Part shown: positions 11,745 to 20,326 of the stretch, in pieces
Numbering within the stretch: position 1 is the first letter of the stretch
How the letters are laid out: each line of letters opens with the position of its first letter
Assembly (NCBI GenBank): GCA_000310025.1
Contig: FN649744.1
Span: forward strand, 69,564-118,882
DNA: 49,319 nucleotides
Source: Ectocarpus siliculosus
Lineage: Eukaryota; Sar; Phaeophyceae; Ectocarpales; Ectocarpaceae
Reading direction: 5' to 3'
Notes under the pieces: model-generated
Told to the model about the DNA's origin: nothing
The model's database searches: none
The model's input: the letters and a program-made list of their open reading frames with translations, nothing else
Translations under genes and position numbers: made by a program

Positions 11745-14272
11745 CAGGTGTTGTTGCGTTGACTGAACTCAGGAACGAGAGTGTTGCAAGGAAGGTGCAC
11801 AGTGTGCAATAAGCACGAAAAATTGATAGTGTCGCCCACGGGAGCGTACCGCAAGTTCACTTCAAATGCAGCCATAAGCAAATAATTGTAGCGGTGAAGA
11901 TAGAATAGTCATATTTGGGCATGTTCTCTTCTTGTTACAGCGTATTTATTCGCGTCCCCCCTTTTTCGGAACGCCATGCACTGGACTGCTTTCCCTGCAG
12001 ACCCCATGCAAGTTGGATCGATGGCAAAGTGGAAGCAAAACGGCTTAATTATTAACCTCTATTAATAGTTCTTATCGCAACAGACGGCGGAATGTGAGGG
12101 GTGCCCACATTACAATTTCACGGTGCCCCTTCGTCTCGAAGCGAACCCCTGGTTTGAGAGCCAAACGACCAAAGCACGCAGCGAACGAGTACTGTACCCC
12201 CACTCCTCAACCATTGCCCGTAACTAACGCACACTGCCCCTCTTTCGCCGATCGCAATCGTTTTGCGAGAAAAGCCATTCTTGAGGGAGGAGCTCCTGCT
12301 GCGGCTGGCCGAGATGCTGCTGTGCGTTCTCAAACAGCTCGTGAGTGACGTTTTTCCGGTTCGCTTGGCCCGTGCTCCTCCGGCGGCAATCGACAGCTGT
12401 GATGTGCAGAAACATCGTTGCACACTCCCTGATAAGCGGGTTGTTTCAAGCGCTTGTTATATCTTACAGAGTTGTTCTTACCGTGTTTGATGCTGATACA
12501 GTATCATGTTGGGGAACTGTTGTGCCATAAATAGGAAAATGGGCATCCCCACGTGCAATGGGCGATTCTCGCCATGTCGTCCTTGCAGTCACGCTGCAGA
12601 TCGGTTGTGGGCAAGGAGAACGCGCACCCAGAATCGTGCTTGACGTCAATTTTGACATGTGACGATTCCACTGCTGCCGTGCTACGCCGTAGTGCCTACA
12701 CGGATCGAGTCCATGGCGCCAATTTTGACGTGTGATGATGCCACTGCTGCCGTGCGATGGCGTACTGCCCTAAACTGCGCTAAACAGATCGGGTCCAAGG
12801 GACTGGAGATCAAGGTGGACAACCCCGAGAGCTACAACTTTAGACCCAAGGAGATGCTGAGAGAGATCTGCACCACAATCTCGCAGTTTTCGACCCAACC
12901 CGGCTTCCACAAGGTGTGATACATAGCCTTGACATCCCCATTCCTCGCAGTTGTCAACGTGCATGGGCTTGTCGCACCGTGCGATAGGTATATAGGCTTT
13001 GCCTAAGCGTTCTTTCCCTTCTCTGGCTTACCTTGGCGCCCCCCCCCTCCCCCCATTTAGTTTCGCCCATTTAGCACTTGGCGGTCACTAACCGTCCGTA
13101 AACCCTTCCCTGGATCGTGTCACATGCGCTTTTTGCGTGAACCAGCATCTGGCCATGAGCGGGTACTACCAGGAAGACTTGCTTCCCAAGGCGACTTCGA
13201 CGATGCGCCGCCTTCAGCTACTGCCAGCCTCTTCAATGGCCGACATGGACAGCCTTTGCAGGCGAGCAACGACAACGCTGCCCCGTCATTGAACGTTGGT
13301 ATTCTTCTGGGGGCGAACAATACCAGTGTTATCCCGCACCGTCGGATGTGGAACGGAAGGATGGCACAATCCCCGAACAATTCGGTATTGACTCACAAAT
13401 ACAGTCGTGCGGCCTCTATAGTGCGGGCCGATTTTACCTGCCCTGTGGTGTAGCAAGCACGCACACGTTCAAAGCATGATCATTTTCGATGTGACTGCTG
13501 TTTTTTCCGTCATGCAGCGCTGTGATCGAGGCGAGGGCCTCGTACGAAGCTTCGGAGGCATCTCTGGGCGAAGTCCCGGACGAGTTCTTGGACCCAGTTC
13601 TCTGCCACGTTATGCGAGATCCTGTTCTTCTGCCCACCAGCGGAACCATCTTGGATAGGTGAGGGAGCGGGGAGGGGGGGTTCCTCTCTGTTGTTGACAT
13701 GTTTGATCGTTGGCCAAGCAACCACCCCTTTGAAGACGAGACTGGGCAGGCGACAAAGGACGAAACGCGTTTAGTGCCTTGATTAGATAGCACATCTTGT
13801 TTTGTTTTTTCGTATGAGCGAGGTTCAGCTTTCGGCGCACGCCGCTGCAAGTTACACACGACAACACGCCATGTGTAACAATCCGTGAGCGTTCGTTCCA
13901 CCCTGTCCGTGTCGGAGTGTTGGCATGGCATTCGGTGCAGAAGGGCAATCCTGATCTGCGCAGCAGGAGCAGGGCAGATGGCGTCGGCTTTTTTGCCACG
14001 ACGTTCCCCGGTTTACCCCCCCCGTCATCCCCGCACCCGTGACTGATTTGGGTAGTTTCTAGCGCATGATGCCCATCTATCTATCCATGGCACCGAACGA
14101 AAACACACGCTCGTGGTGTCCACACAGGTCCACGATCGTCCAGCACTTGCTCAACGACAGCATGGATCCTTTCAACCGGCAGCCTCTCACGGAGGACATG
14201 GTCGAGCCACAGACCGAGCTTCGCGAACGCATCGAAGAGTTCCTTGCACGGAGAGGAAGCCAGTCTGGTTGA
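116..14272 (+). CDS. UFD2: Ubiquitin conjugation factor E4 (UFD2/UBE4), U-box ligase, 5' partial
   Basis: UFD2/UBE4 extends ubiquitin chains on pre-ubiquitylated substrates, working with Cdc48/p97; this is family knowledge. I spliced 19 exons with matching phases: 116-210, 716-851, 2114-2260, 3124-3287, 3601-3774, 5189-5482, 5782-5931, 6567-6713, 7344-7466, 8060-8180, 9640-9751, 10285-10359, 11036-11230, 11550-11649, 12275-12340, 12788-12913, 13146-13261, 13518-13658, 14128-14272, ending in TGA. About 860 codons are visible against 961 in yeast Ufd2, so the N-terminus lies upstream. Core-domain signatures include LLLLYGDVEHTG (9640-9751), FYIAAVLKYLW (10285-10359) and NPESYNFRPKEML (12788-12913). 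The C-terminal U-box reads DEFLDPVLCHVMRDPVLLP then DPFNRQPLT and is split by an intron at 13659. Exon 5189-5482 adds a Ser/Gly/Ala-rich insert. The intron at 13262 needs a GC donor. The first exon pair is the least certain. All other introns are GT-AG. Confidence 0.93.
852..2113. other. UFD2 intron 2 with long inverted repeat
   Basis: This 1262 bp GT-AG intron is mostly filled by the inverted repeat described separately. The remainder (about 1746-2113) shows only a poly-C run near 2068 and no coding signal. Confidence 0.75.
981..1745. repeat. Long imperfect inverted repeat (hairpin)
   Basis: The left arm (about 981-1382) and right arm (about 1392-1745) are reverse complements with scattered mismatches and small indels. 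The spacer at the centre is only about 10 bp. Matching blocks include GGCGAGGCCGACATGCCCGC (left arm, near 1300), present on the opposite strand near 1465-1485, and GACCGGCTTRTTCCAGCTC near 1050, matched from 1695. Because of the symmetry, both strands can be read as the same peptide, including TYGEADMPAR, over about 50 residues. This could be a foldback element or a head-to-head insertion of one element. It lies inside a transcribed intron, so the RNA would fold into a long duplex. Confidence 0.85.
3310..3476. repeat. Degenerate telomere-like CCCTAA-rich tract
   Basis: Inside UFD2 intron 4 (3288-3600) the plus strand repeats variants of CCCTAA/ACCCT, such as TACCCTAAACTAAACCCT and AAACCCTAAACCTTAACCCT. 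The repeats are degenerate and interrupted, so this is an interstitial tract and not a chromosome end. Shorter similar runs occur near 3065-3105 and 10975-11005, both also in UFD2 introns. Confidence 0.45.
3805..4430 (-). mobile_element. Non-LTR-type retroposon copy A with 17 bp target duplication
   Basis: A roughly 0.6 kb element lies in UFD2 intron 5. The same 17 bp, TTGATTGGTCAGGGGGG, flanks it at about 3788-3804 and 4431-4447, as expected for target-primed insertion. Read on the minus strand it ends in GAGTAC plus a C-run, and shortly before that carries a tRNA-like block, ATGGTCTAACGACTACGG. Near its other end are two to three copies of a roughly 45 bp unit containing CCCAACCCCGATGGCAAAC. 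A second near full-length copy is at 39437-40035, and 5'-truncated relatives sharing only the 3' end occur near 7213, 41560 and 43372. It has no long coding frame, so it is probably a SINE-like non-autonomous element. Confidence 0.7.
7213..7265 (+). repeat. Short fragment of the copy A retroposon family
   Basis: The block ATGGTCTAACAACTAAGGCA (about 7240) matches the tRNA-like 3' part of the family seen at 3805-4430 and 39437-40035. It lies in the UFD2 intron 6714-7343. Only about 30-50 bp are similar, so this could be an old 5'-truncated copy. Confidence 0.35.
8358..9216. mobile_element. MITE-like element with 28 bp terminal inverted repeats
   Basis: The left end 8358-8385 and the reverse complement of 9189-9216 agree at 27 of 28 positions; the core is AGTCGGAGAGATGGCACCGG. 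Inside, partial copies of the same motif (variants of CACCGGTCGGAGAGATGGCA) recur near both ends, at about 8380-8470 and 8960-9150, the sub-terminal pattern of some cut-and-paste DNA transposons. No transposase frame is present, so it would be non-autonomous. I could not identify a convincing target-site duplication, so the superfamily is unassigned. It sits in UFD2 intron 10 (8181-9639). Confidence 0.65.
11711..11744 (+). repeat. (GTT)n microsatellite
   Basis: About eleven consecutive GTT triplets lie in the UFD2 intron that follows the exon 11550-11649. No coding role; a simple length-variable tract. Confidence 0.9.
13262..13517 (+). other. GC-AG intron in UFD2
   Basis: The exon 13146-13261 stays open only until a TGA near 13292, and no in-frame GT donor lies between the conserved codons and that stop. 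A GC donor (CAG then GCGAGC) at 13262, joined to the acceptor ending at 13517, restores phase 2 into the U-box exon. GC-AG introns are a known minority class. The alternative is a base error in the donor. Confidence 0.6.
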
Positions 14273-14769
14273 TCAGCGGCTTTTGCCCAAGCTGCTGCTG
14301 TGGACCATGCACAAGGGAGAACCAAAATTATCCCCCCAGCGGCATGAAGAGTCTGAGATGTTTGTCTCTACGGCATATTGAGGTGTCGACATACCCTTCG
14401 ATGTTGTCTTCGTTCATGACAACTTCCTGTGTTGCAGTCCTGTGTGGGAGCCTCCTTCATTGACACGATCGCTGGAGAATGTTGTCTTTTTCAAGTGTTT
14501 TTTGTCTCTGTTCTAACAAGAAACTATAGGTATTTGGAAGAGTAGGGTCCATGCAGGCACATTCGGTTTGAAGGAAGAACCCATCCTTAGAAGCGTTCCG
14601 AGAACCATGGGAGCTCGGGAGACCACTGCTGTTCGATACACGGATCTTCCATGTGCCACTTGCCGACATGAGCGGGCGGACCACTTGTGGCACCGACATG
14701 TTCACTGTCTTGTGAACCCTCTCTCCTTGCTCCTTGCCCAAATATTTAACGGACAAAACCTGCCTGCCC

Positions 14770-14873
14770 TCCTCGGTAGTGCGCTAAAGCTACCACGACC
14801 TTGGGAACCTTCGGCAACGTCCTCCCCGGTAGCGCGCTAAAGCTGCCACGACCTTGGGAACCTTCGGCAACGT
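14770..14873. repeat. Tandem duplication, about 52 bp x 2
   Basis: Two adjacent copies share CCACGACCTTGGGAACCTTC followed by GGCAACGT, with a few substitutions between them. They lie downstream of the UFD2 stop codon. Confidence 0.8.
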
Positions 14874-15244
14874 CGCCTTCACAAGGAACCTAAGTCGTCA
14901 GATTGTTGCTTCGTGTTTGGTGGCTTAGGTGCTTGCTGGCTGTAGCACAGCCTTCCGCATCATAAACAAGGCAGTCCTTCCTGCCAACAGCGTCGACTGC
15001 TCGTGCTCTCGTGGTAAATTCCGTACATCTTGATCTATACCCTTGGGCCCAAGCGGTAACGGAACAGGAGCAGGACTTGACACTTGCCTTGAAGACAGCC
15101 GACTCACAATTTCTGGGACTAAATAGAAACGGAAGCAAGACCTGCCGTCCTCCAGTTCATCCCTCTAATTTGTCGGTATCCCTGGTGAAGGCTTCTGCCG
15201 CTCATCACCCGGGTGCTATGTACAACAACGAAATATACAGCAGA

Positions 15245-15336
15245 CGTCTTCTGCAACTCTAACTAGACATCTTCTGCAACTCTAACTAGACATCTTCTGC
15301 AACTCTAACTAGACATCTTCTGCAACTCTAACTAGA
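15245..15336. repeat. 23 bp minisatellite, 4 copies
   Basis: Four head-to-tail units of CTTCTGCAACTCTAACTAGA plus CAT, nearly identical, lie about 300 bp downstream of the minus-strand AlkB gene. There are no variable spacers, so this is not a CRISPR array. Confidence 0.9.
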
Positions 15337-15637
15337 AATCCTGAGATGTCTTCACAACGATTTTCGCTCTTCAAGAAGGGTCTTGAACATCGAAGAGAGC
15401 AGCTTGTTTCTCACTCTCAACTCGCGACATTGGTCCGTTCAAAAGGGGAGCAAATCGTACTTGATACATGCGGACATCTCCAATACGTACAGAGTACTCA
15501 GCGACCACCCGCTGTCCAGAACTGAGTTCCTGATTTGGGCCTTCCGAAGCAACAACTTTACCGCTGTACAATTTGTGAGTACGTGCGCCGTTCGCACCTC
15601 TCGACACGCACCTGTACACAACAAACGACACGCAGAG

Positions 15638-17945
15638 CTAGCGAAGCGGACCCTTGGACAGCCAGAATCCACACTGCCCTTGGCCTCGATCACACTGATA
15701 GAGATACCCCACTTGTCCGTTTCTTTTCACGCGCGCCTTGAGCGAGGCCGGGACCCGGCACCGACAGTCTGGGACAGGCAGCAAGCACGACGGAAGGCTC
15801 TCCTTGCGCTCTCGAAGCGTTATGCTGATGCGCTTGGTGCCTGTTGGTGTAAAACCAAGGTTAAGGTTTATCGGCGTGTGCACATCGTTTTCGTCGGGTG
15901 ACTACGGTGAGTTGAGAGACAAACAAGCGCTCAAAAGCTGGCGTCACGCGCTGTGCACAAAAAACACGGCTCTCGAGACGCTTTTATTCCGGGGTCCAAG
16001 ACCATCTGCGTGTTGTCTGCGTTTCCACGCATACCGGAGTTTTTTTGTAGCAAGTCAAAGATGCGCACCACACGGCACGACTTTCGACGACAGCGTACGG
16101 AAGTGACCACCAACACCTGATGACGATCACTCGACAAAAACAGCACGAGGCATCTTGGCGCGCAAAAGCAAAACAGACCTGTGGTCTTGATCCACGTTTT
16201 ACTACAACGTACCGGTGAGCAAACGAATGCTTGCATGTTATCTCGGCGCTCACGGGGTTGGGATACTTACACTTTCCAGCTGCTTCTCGTAAGGACGTTT
16301 ACTCCAAGATGTGGCTCTGTTGTCGTGCAGGCAGCAGCGGCGGCTATATCTCACTCACCGGACATTGGGTGGGTGCCAACGCCCTTTGACATGACAGGCA
16401 CGCCGTGCTTGTACCTCTCTTGACAGCCGCCCCACATGACGATCGCACAGTTGTGAGGCATGTCCAGAGACTGGGGCACAGGTCGTGGTTGAGCACGTGC
16501 GGCGCGGAAACACGCGGGAACAAGGTGAAACGGAATACGTCTCGCCAGCTGCGACGCATATACAGCGGTGGCAGGCGTGCGAGACCCTGCTGACAAACCT
16601 CTTTCAAGACAAGACCATGAGGAGAGAGACATGCGTCTCCAAAGTTTCGGACAAGCCAACGGCACGGCATTGCTGATGATATCATGGTATCACCCAGCCG
16701 ACTGAACAGGGCGTGCATCGTGCGACCGTACCACGCAAGTACCCACGGCTTCGAGATCGTAAGACGAGCATACCAGCCGCAGCAACGCATACGTAGTCCA
16801 CCATCACCTTCTTTCCCCCCTCTGATCCGCTGCCGGCTGGGGGAGGCTTCACGCCCCTCGGCAGCGTTTCCTCCACAACGAAGACCCGTTTCGCTCCCAA
16901 GGACACCCCAACAACGATCGCTCGCGGACCGATGTTCGAGAGCGTGTCACTGTGCGCGCCAAGGTGACTCCTGCAAGCGGGGGGAGGGGGTACATGCCGC
17001 AATGGGTTGCTTGTTCAACAGCTCTCCGGGATCAGCAACTCTATCCTTCCAGAAGTGTGCCATCAGGTGCACGCATGCCTCAATGGGAGTGCGTGCAAAG
17101 CGCAGTGGATGGTGCGTCTTATTTACCTGTGGTCGTCATACACGTGGCAGATACAATAGTTCGGGTTCCAGCGCAAGCCCTCGCTTCCCGCCAACCCGTC
17201 CTCCATGCGCTGCCGTTGCCGCCTGGACACCAGAAGCACAAAGTGTCGGCCGACGGAAGCGACAGGGACGCACACGCATGAATATATTGACAACGCCGAA
17301 CAGAGTTTCGCCTAAACGTGACCTGTGGCCTCTGCGTGCGTACGTACCATCGCATGACGACACACTACCCAGCGGTTGCTGTGCTTCGGGCAGCTATCAC
17401 CTGCCGCGTCGCCCCCGAGGCAGCCATCAGCACCCCCAGTGACGGACAGAAATGGCGAACCAACCCCAGTCCAAACGAGATAACGCCGACCGGCCCATCT
17501 ACAACCTCTCCAACGAACACAAGCTGCCCCAGGGTGCCCTGTTGCTCGTGTACCTTCGAACAACCTCCACGACGACAGGGACAACGTCAAGTAGCTCCGC
17601 GGGGGCTACAGCCAAACTCTTGTCCATTCCCTCCTCGTGCGTTGCCCGCCTGTCTTCGTCGGTTGAAACCTTCCACTTGTCTTGAGCCTCCGGGTCGGAT
17701 TCCGACTCCTGTTTCATCGCGCCCTCCGAAGCCCGCCCGCTGCTTCTCGAGTCACCGGCGGCTGGGATGCGGTAGGCGCGCGAGCGAGAGTGTGTTCTGC
17801 CTTCCAAACCGTTGGCGTTGAACCACGTTTGTGAAGTCCAGTCGCGCGACAGTTGCAACATTCGCGCCAACAGCCCTTCTGCCTTGTCACGGGGCAAGAG
17901 GTCCTGGTGTTTTGGCGGTAAAACAAGAGTGCAATCAGTCACCAT
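15638..17945 (-). CDS. AlkB-type 2OG/Fe(II) dioxygenase with C-terminal GRF zinc finger
   Basis: Five minus-strand exons join in phase: 17945-17506, 17222-17127, 16970-16808, 16470-16359 and 15840-15638 (stop TAG), giving 337 residues from the ATG at 17945. AlkB-family enzymes oxidatively remove alkyl groups from nucleic acids. The iron ligands appear as H185-S-D187 and H255 (YKHGVP), and the 2-oxoglutarate/substrate arginines as R274-x5-R280 (KRISITLR), the AlkB pattern. Residues 294-330 hold a GRF-type zinc finger with C296, C298, C320, C327 and the ending QCGFW; in other proteins (for example APE2 and NEIL3) this module binds single-stranded DNA. The AlkB plus GRF order is known from plant and fungal relatives. 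The start is uncertain: an acceptor-like CCCCCAG lies just before it, so upstream exons, perhaps the zinc-finger frame at 19277-19951, may belong to this gene. Confidence 0.9.
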
Positions 17946-19276
17946 CGTTCTGGGGGTTGTCGTCCTGAGGTTGCGTGTGAATTATACGAGAAAATTACCC
18001 CACGTTTATCAGAGAGGAAAATGCGACTCGTCGGGGAGCGCGAAGGACTATCATGAAGGCAGAAATAAAAGCTGTAAAAGCGCGCACGATGGCAAGGGAA
18101 GCTCGTCTGATGGACAGCACGTTAGGATTATTTTGGAGGCAAACTAGTATGCTGCACAGAGCTTCATCCCTCTAAACAAACTAGCGCGATGCGGGAAGCC
18201 AATGAATGCTAAGCGCAGTGCGCTCCATACCGGTGGTGAAAAAAATCTGCCAACGTCTCACCTCTACACACTCCACGGGCCAGGCGCGCGGAATGATCTT
18301 CTCCTCTCGTTCGGCCTTGACAGCTCGTTTTCCTCCCTCCATAAGAGTCTGCGATATCATTGATACAAGAGCATGTTAAGATGTACCGCACGAGGGAGAA
18401 TCAGTGTAAAAACCAGAGTGGAGAGGCACCCTGGGATGAGTGTACGTTCAGAGCTTTTGTGTCAGAGCGAGGGGGGTGGGGGTAGGGAGGGAGAAACTGA
18501 AGGTGCACACCTAGTGGTCTAGCGCGAAACGCGTTCAAACATTGGGGCGGGTTTCGTCGAAAAATACAAACCTGAAAACGAGGCTCACTCTGCAAACTGA
18601 ACCACAACAAATCTGTTCAAAATCTGTTCTCGAACGCCCGACGCGTCTATCCAAGGTCCACGCGAAAATGAGAAGAAAAACACTGGTGTACGTGGCTAAT
18701 CCGCTGTTGGACACTTCACAGCTATCCTGTAGTGGCATGGTCACCCAACACGCCGAGAATCGACCCGCTTGTGACGCCCGGAAGAAAAAAGAGAGCATGT
18801 TTTCGTCACAATTGAACCACGTCCGGGCGAGAGGTCGCTTCTTGTTCGGGGTGTATGCATATGAGATACAGCATGCGGAGAGGACCACCTATAGCTCACA
18901 CGCACACACGTTCAAGCACCAGTCATATATCACAAACGATAAAATACTATTGTACCTTCTAGGCTGTAGGTGTAGGGCGCTTTCTCTCTCTCTGGCGGTA
19001 TATTCGACGGAGTGTATGTTGTGGGGGAGGGGGCACATGGGCACGCGCGGTGCGTGTGCGAAGGCCACATTGCACGAACGTTCGTGCCGATTCGCCCACA
19101 CAAAGCTGGATTTGATTAAATCAAGTGGGATTCGACTTTGCGCCACAGGAATCGTTTCCAAGATGTAGGTGTAAATCGTGTACGATGAAACGATGGGCGG
19201 GGATAGTTCCCCTACCCCCAAAAAAACGAGCGATACTCAACTATTCCAGGACTACGACTCGCATCTGCACGTGTTT
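17946..19276. other. Non-coding stretch between AlkB exon 1 and the zinc-finger ORF
   Basis: About 1.3 kb with no conserved frame on either strand that I can recognise. It is either the AlkB promoter and 5' UTR or, if the zinc-finger ORF is part of the same gene, a long intron with perhaps a small undetected exon. I found no GT donor of the required phase 2 in the zinc-finger frame that would join it directly to the AlkB exon. Confidence 0.45.
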
Positions 19277-19951
19277 TCAGGATTCGGTTCTTCGACAAGG
19301 TGCAGTCCTACCGCCAGGCCGCGAAGAAAATATTTGATTCCCGTGTTGTACAATAAAACATCGGGTGGGACTTGCCTGCATCGCATTCTTGCCCTCGCTC
19401 TCCTGCGGCACTTGCTTGGGTGCTCCCCTATCAGCGCAGTTACTATTTCCTCCCTCTGGCGGGATCAGATATGTGCCAGCCGCGGTAGCTTTGGGTTGCA
19501 GCTCTGTGGTGTGATGGCGGGCCTGGAACTCGCCGCTGTTGTCCAGCAAGGTGTTGCAAGCTGCCTCCGTTGCTGAAGCTCGGCCCGTGCTCGACGGGAC
19601 TGTAGACATTGCTCCGTCATCCGCGGGGGGCGGCCGACATTCCCACGCGTGACTCTCGATCGCATGCTGGGGGAACATCCTTGAACACATCGGGCAGAGC
19701 ACCAGCGTGCCTGGTGCCTCTCTGCGTTCTGCGCCAGCACAGCTTTGCTGCTGCTGTTGACGCGTCCGGTCAGTACCGCAGTCCCAAGCATGTTGTTGAA
19801 GTGCTCTCGCAAGAAACGATTTCCCGCATGTGGGGCACGGGAGGAAGCGAGAAGGTCCCGGCGCCACCGGGGCCCGTGGGCGAGAACCCGGGCCGCTGGT
19901 AGCTTTGCGCTTGCCCGAAGCCATACCGAGTCTTGTTTCACCAATGTCCAA
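19277..19951 (-). CDS. Protein or exon with two tandem UBZ4-type zinc fingers
   Basis: A 224-residue open frame carries two copies of C-x2-C-x11-H-x3-C, at residues 39-58 and 86-105 (the second contains CPMCSRMFPQHAIESHAWEC). That spacing fits Rad18-type UBZ4 ubiquitin-binding fingers, which recruit DNA-repair proteins to ubiquitylated chromatin; function here is inferred. The basic N-terminus has GKRK, a possible nuclear signal, and a Gln run lies between the fingers. The part after residue 110 is low in recognisable structure and may run past a splice donor, such as CAG/GCAAGT near 19386 or a GT further on. It could be a separate single-exon gene or the 5' end of the AlkB gene at 15638-17945, which lies downstream on the same strand. 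Confidence 0.65.
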   Translation of the reverse strand: MDIGETRLGMASGKRKATSGPGSRPRAPVAPGPSRFLPCPTCGKSFLARALQQHAWDCGTDRTRQQQQQSCAGAERREAPGTLVLCPMCSRMFPQHAIESHAWECRPPPADDGAMSTVPSSTGRASATEAACNTLLDNSGEFQARHHTTELQPKATAAGTYLIPPEGGNSNCADRGAPKQVPQESEGKNAMQASPTRCFIVQHGNQIFSSRPGGRTAPCRRTES

Positions 19952-20326
19952 CGGTCAAGAACTCTGGCAATGCAATGCTACATGTAACAACGCCAATGCA
20001 CGGCGCTGGCACAACCTGGACGTCACCGAAAAATGCACGGAGGCATTCCTATGTTCCTCGTCCCGGCTGCCTCTCCGCGTCGGAGAAATAGAATTGGCCT
20101 CCGCCAGGCCCGTACCCTATCTGCTTTCAAACTGTTAAGTAATTGACACAGCAGTGGTCCGATAAACCTTATCAGCCCCTCATGTCCACAAAGCCTGTCT
20201 CCTGCTGTCTGTGTCTCACACGCGTTTCAGACGAGGGGCCCCGCAAAATGTACATCAGACACCCAAATCTCCGTAGATCAGTACCGAGCGCGGCGCTGGC
20301 GCGGGAAGCCAAACACAAATTGGCGA
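19952..20326. promoter_or_regulatory. Divergent intergenic region between zinc-finger and HAD genes
   Basis: The two start codons, 19951 on the minus strand and 20327 on the plus strand, are only 375 bp apart and point away from each other. Both promoters must lie here or overlap, suggesting a bidirectional promoter. I see no clear TATA box or repeated operator-like motif. Confidence 0.4.

Larger units (their letters stand above)
14273..15637. other. Intergenic spacer between convergent UFD2 and AlkB genes
   Basis: The spacer separates two gene 3' ends and must contain both 3' UTRs. I see no conserved coding frame. It holds two tandem repeats annotated separately (14770-14873 and 15245-15336). 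Short open frames here have no recognisable composition or splice support. Confidence 0.6.

Noticed and set aside
15245-15336. Possible CRISPR-like array
   Set aside because: Units are directly adjacent, 23 bp long and without spacers, in a eukaryotic context; it is a minisatellite.
16684-17442. 252-codon plus-strand frame
   Set aside because: It lies antisense over exons 2-3 of the AlkB gene. The minus strand has matching splice phases and catalytic motifs, and the plus frame has none.
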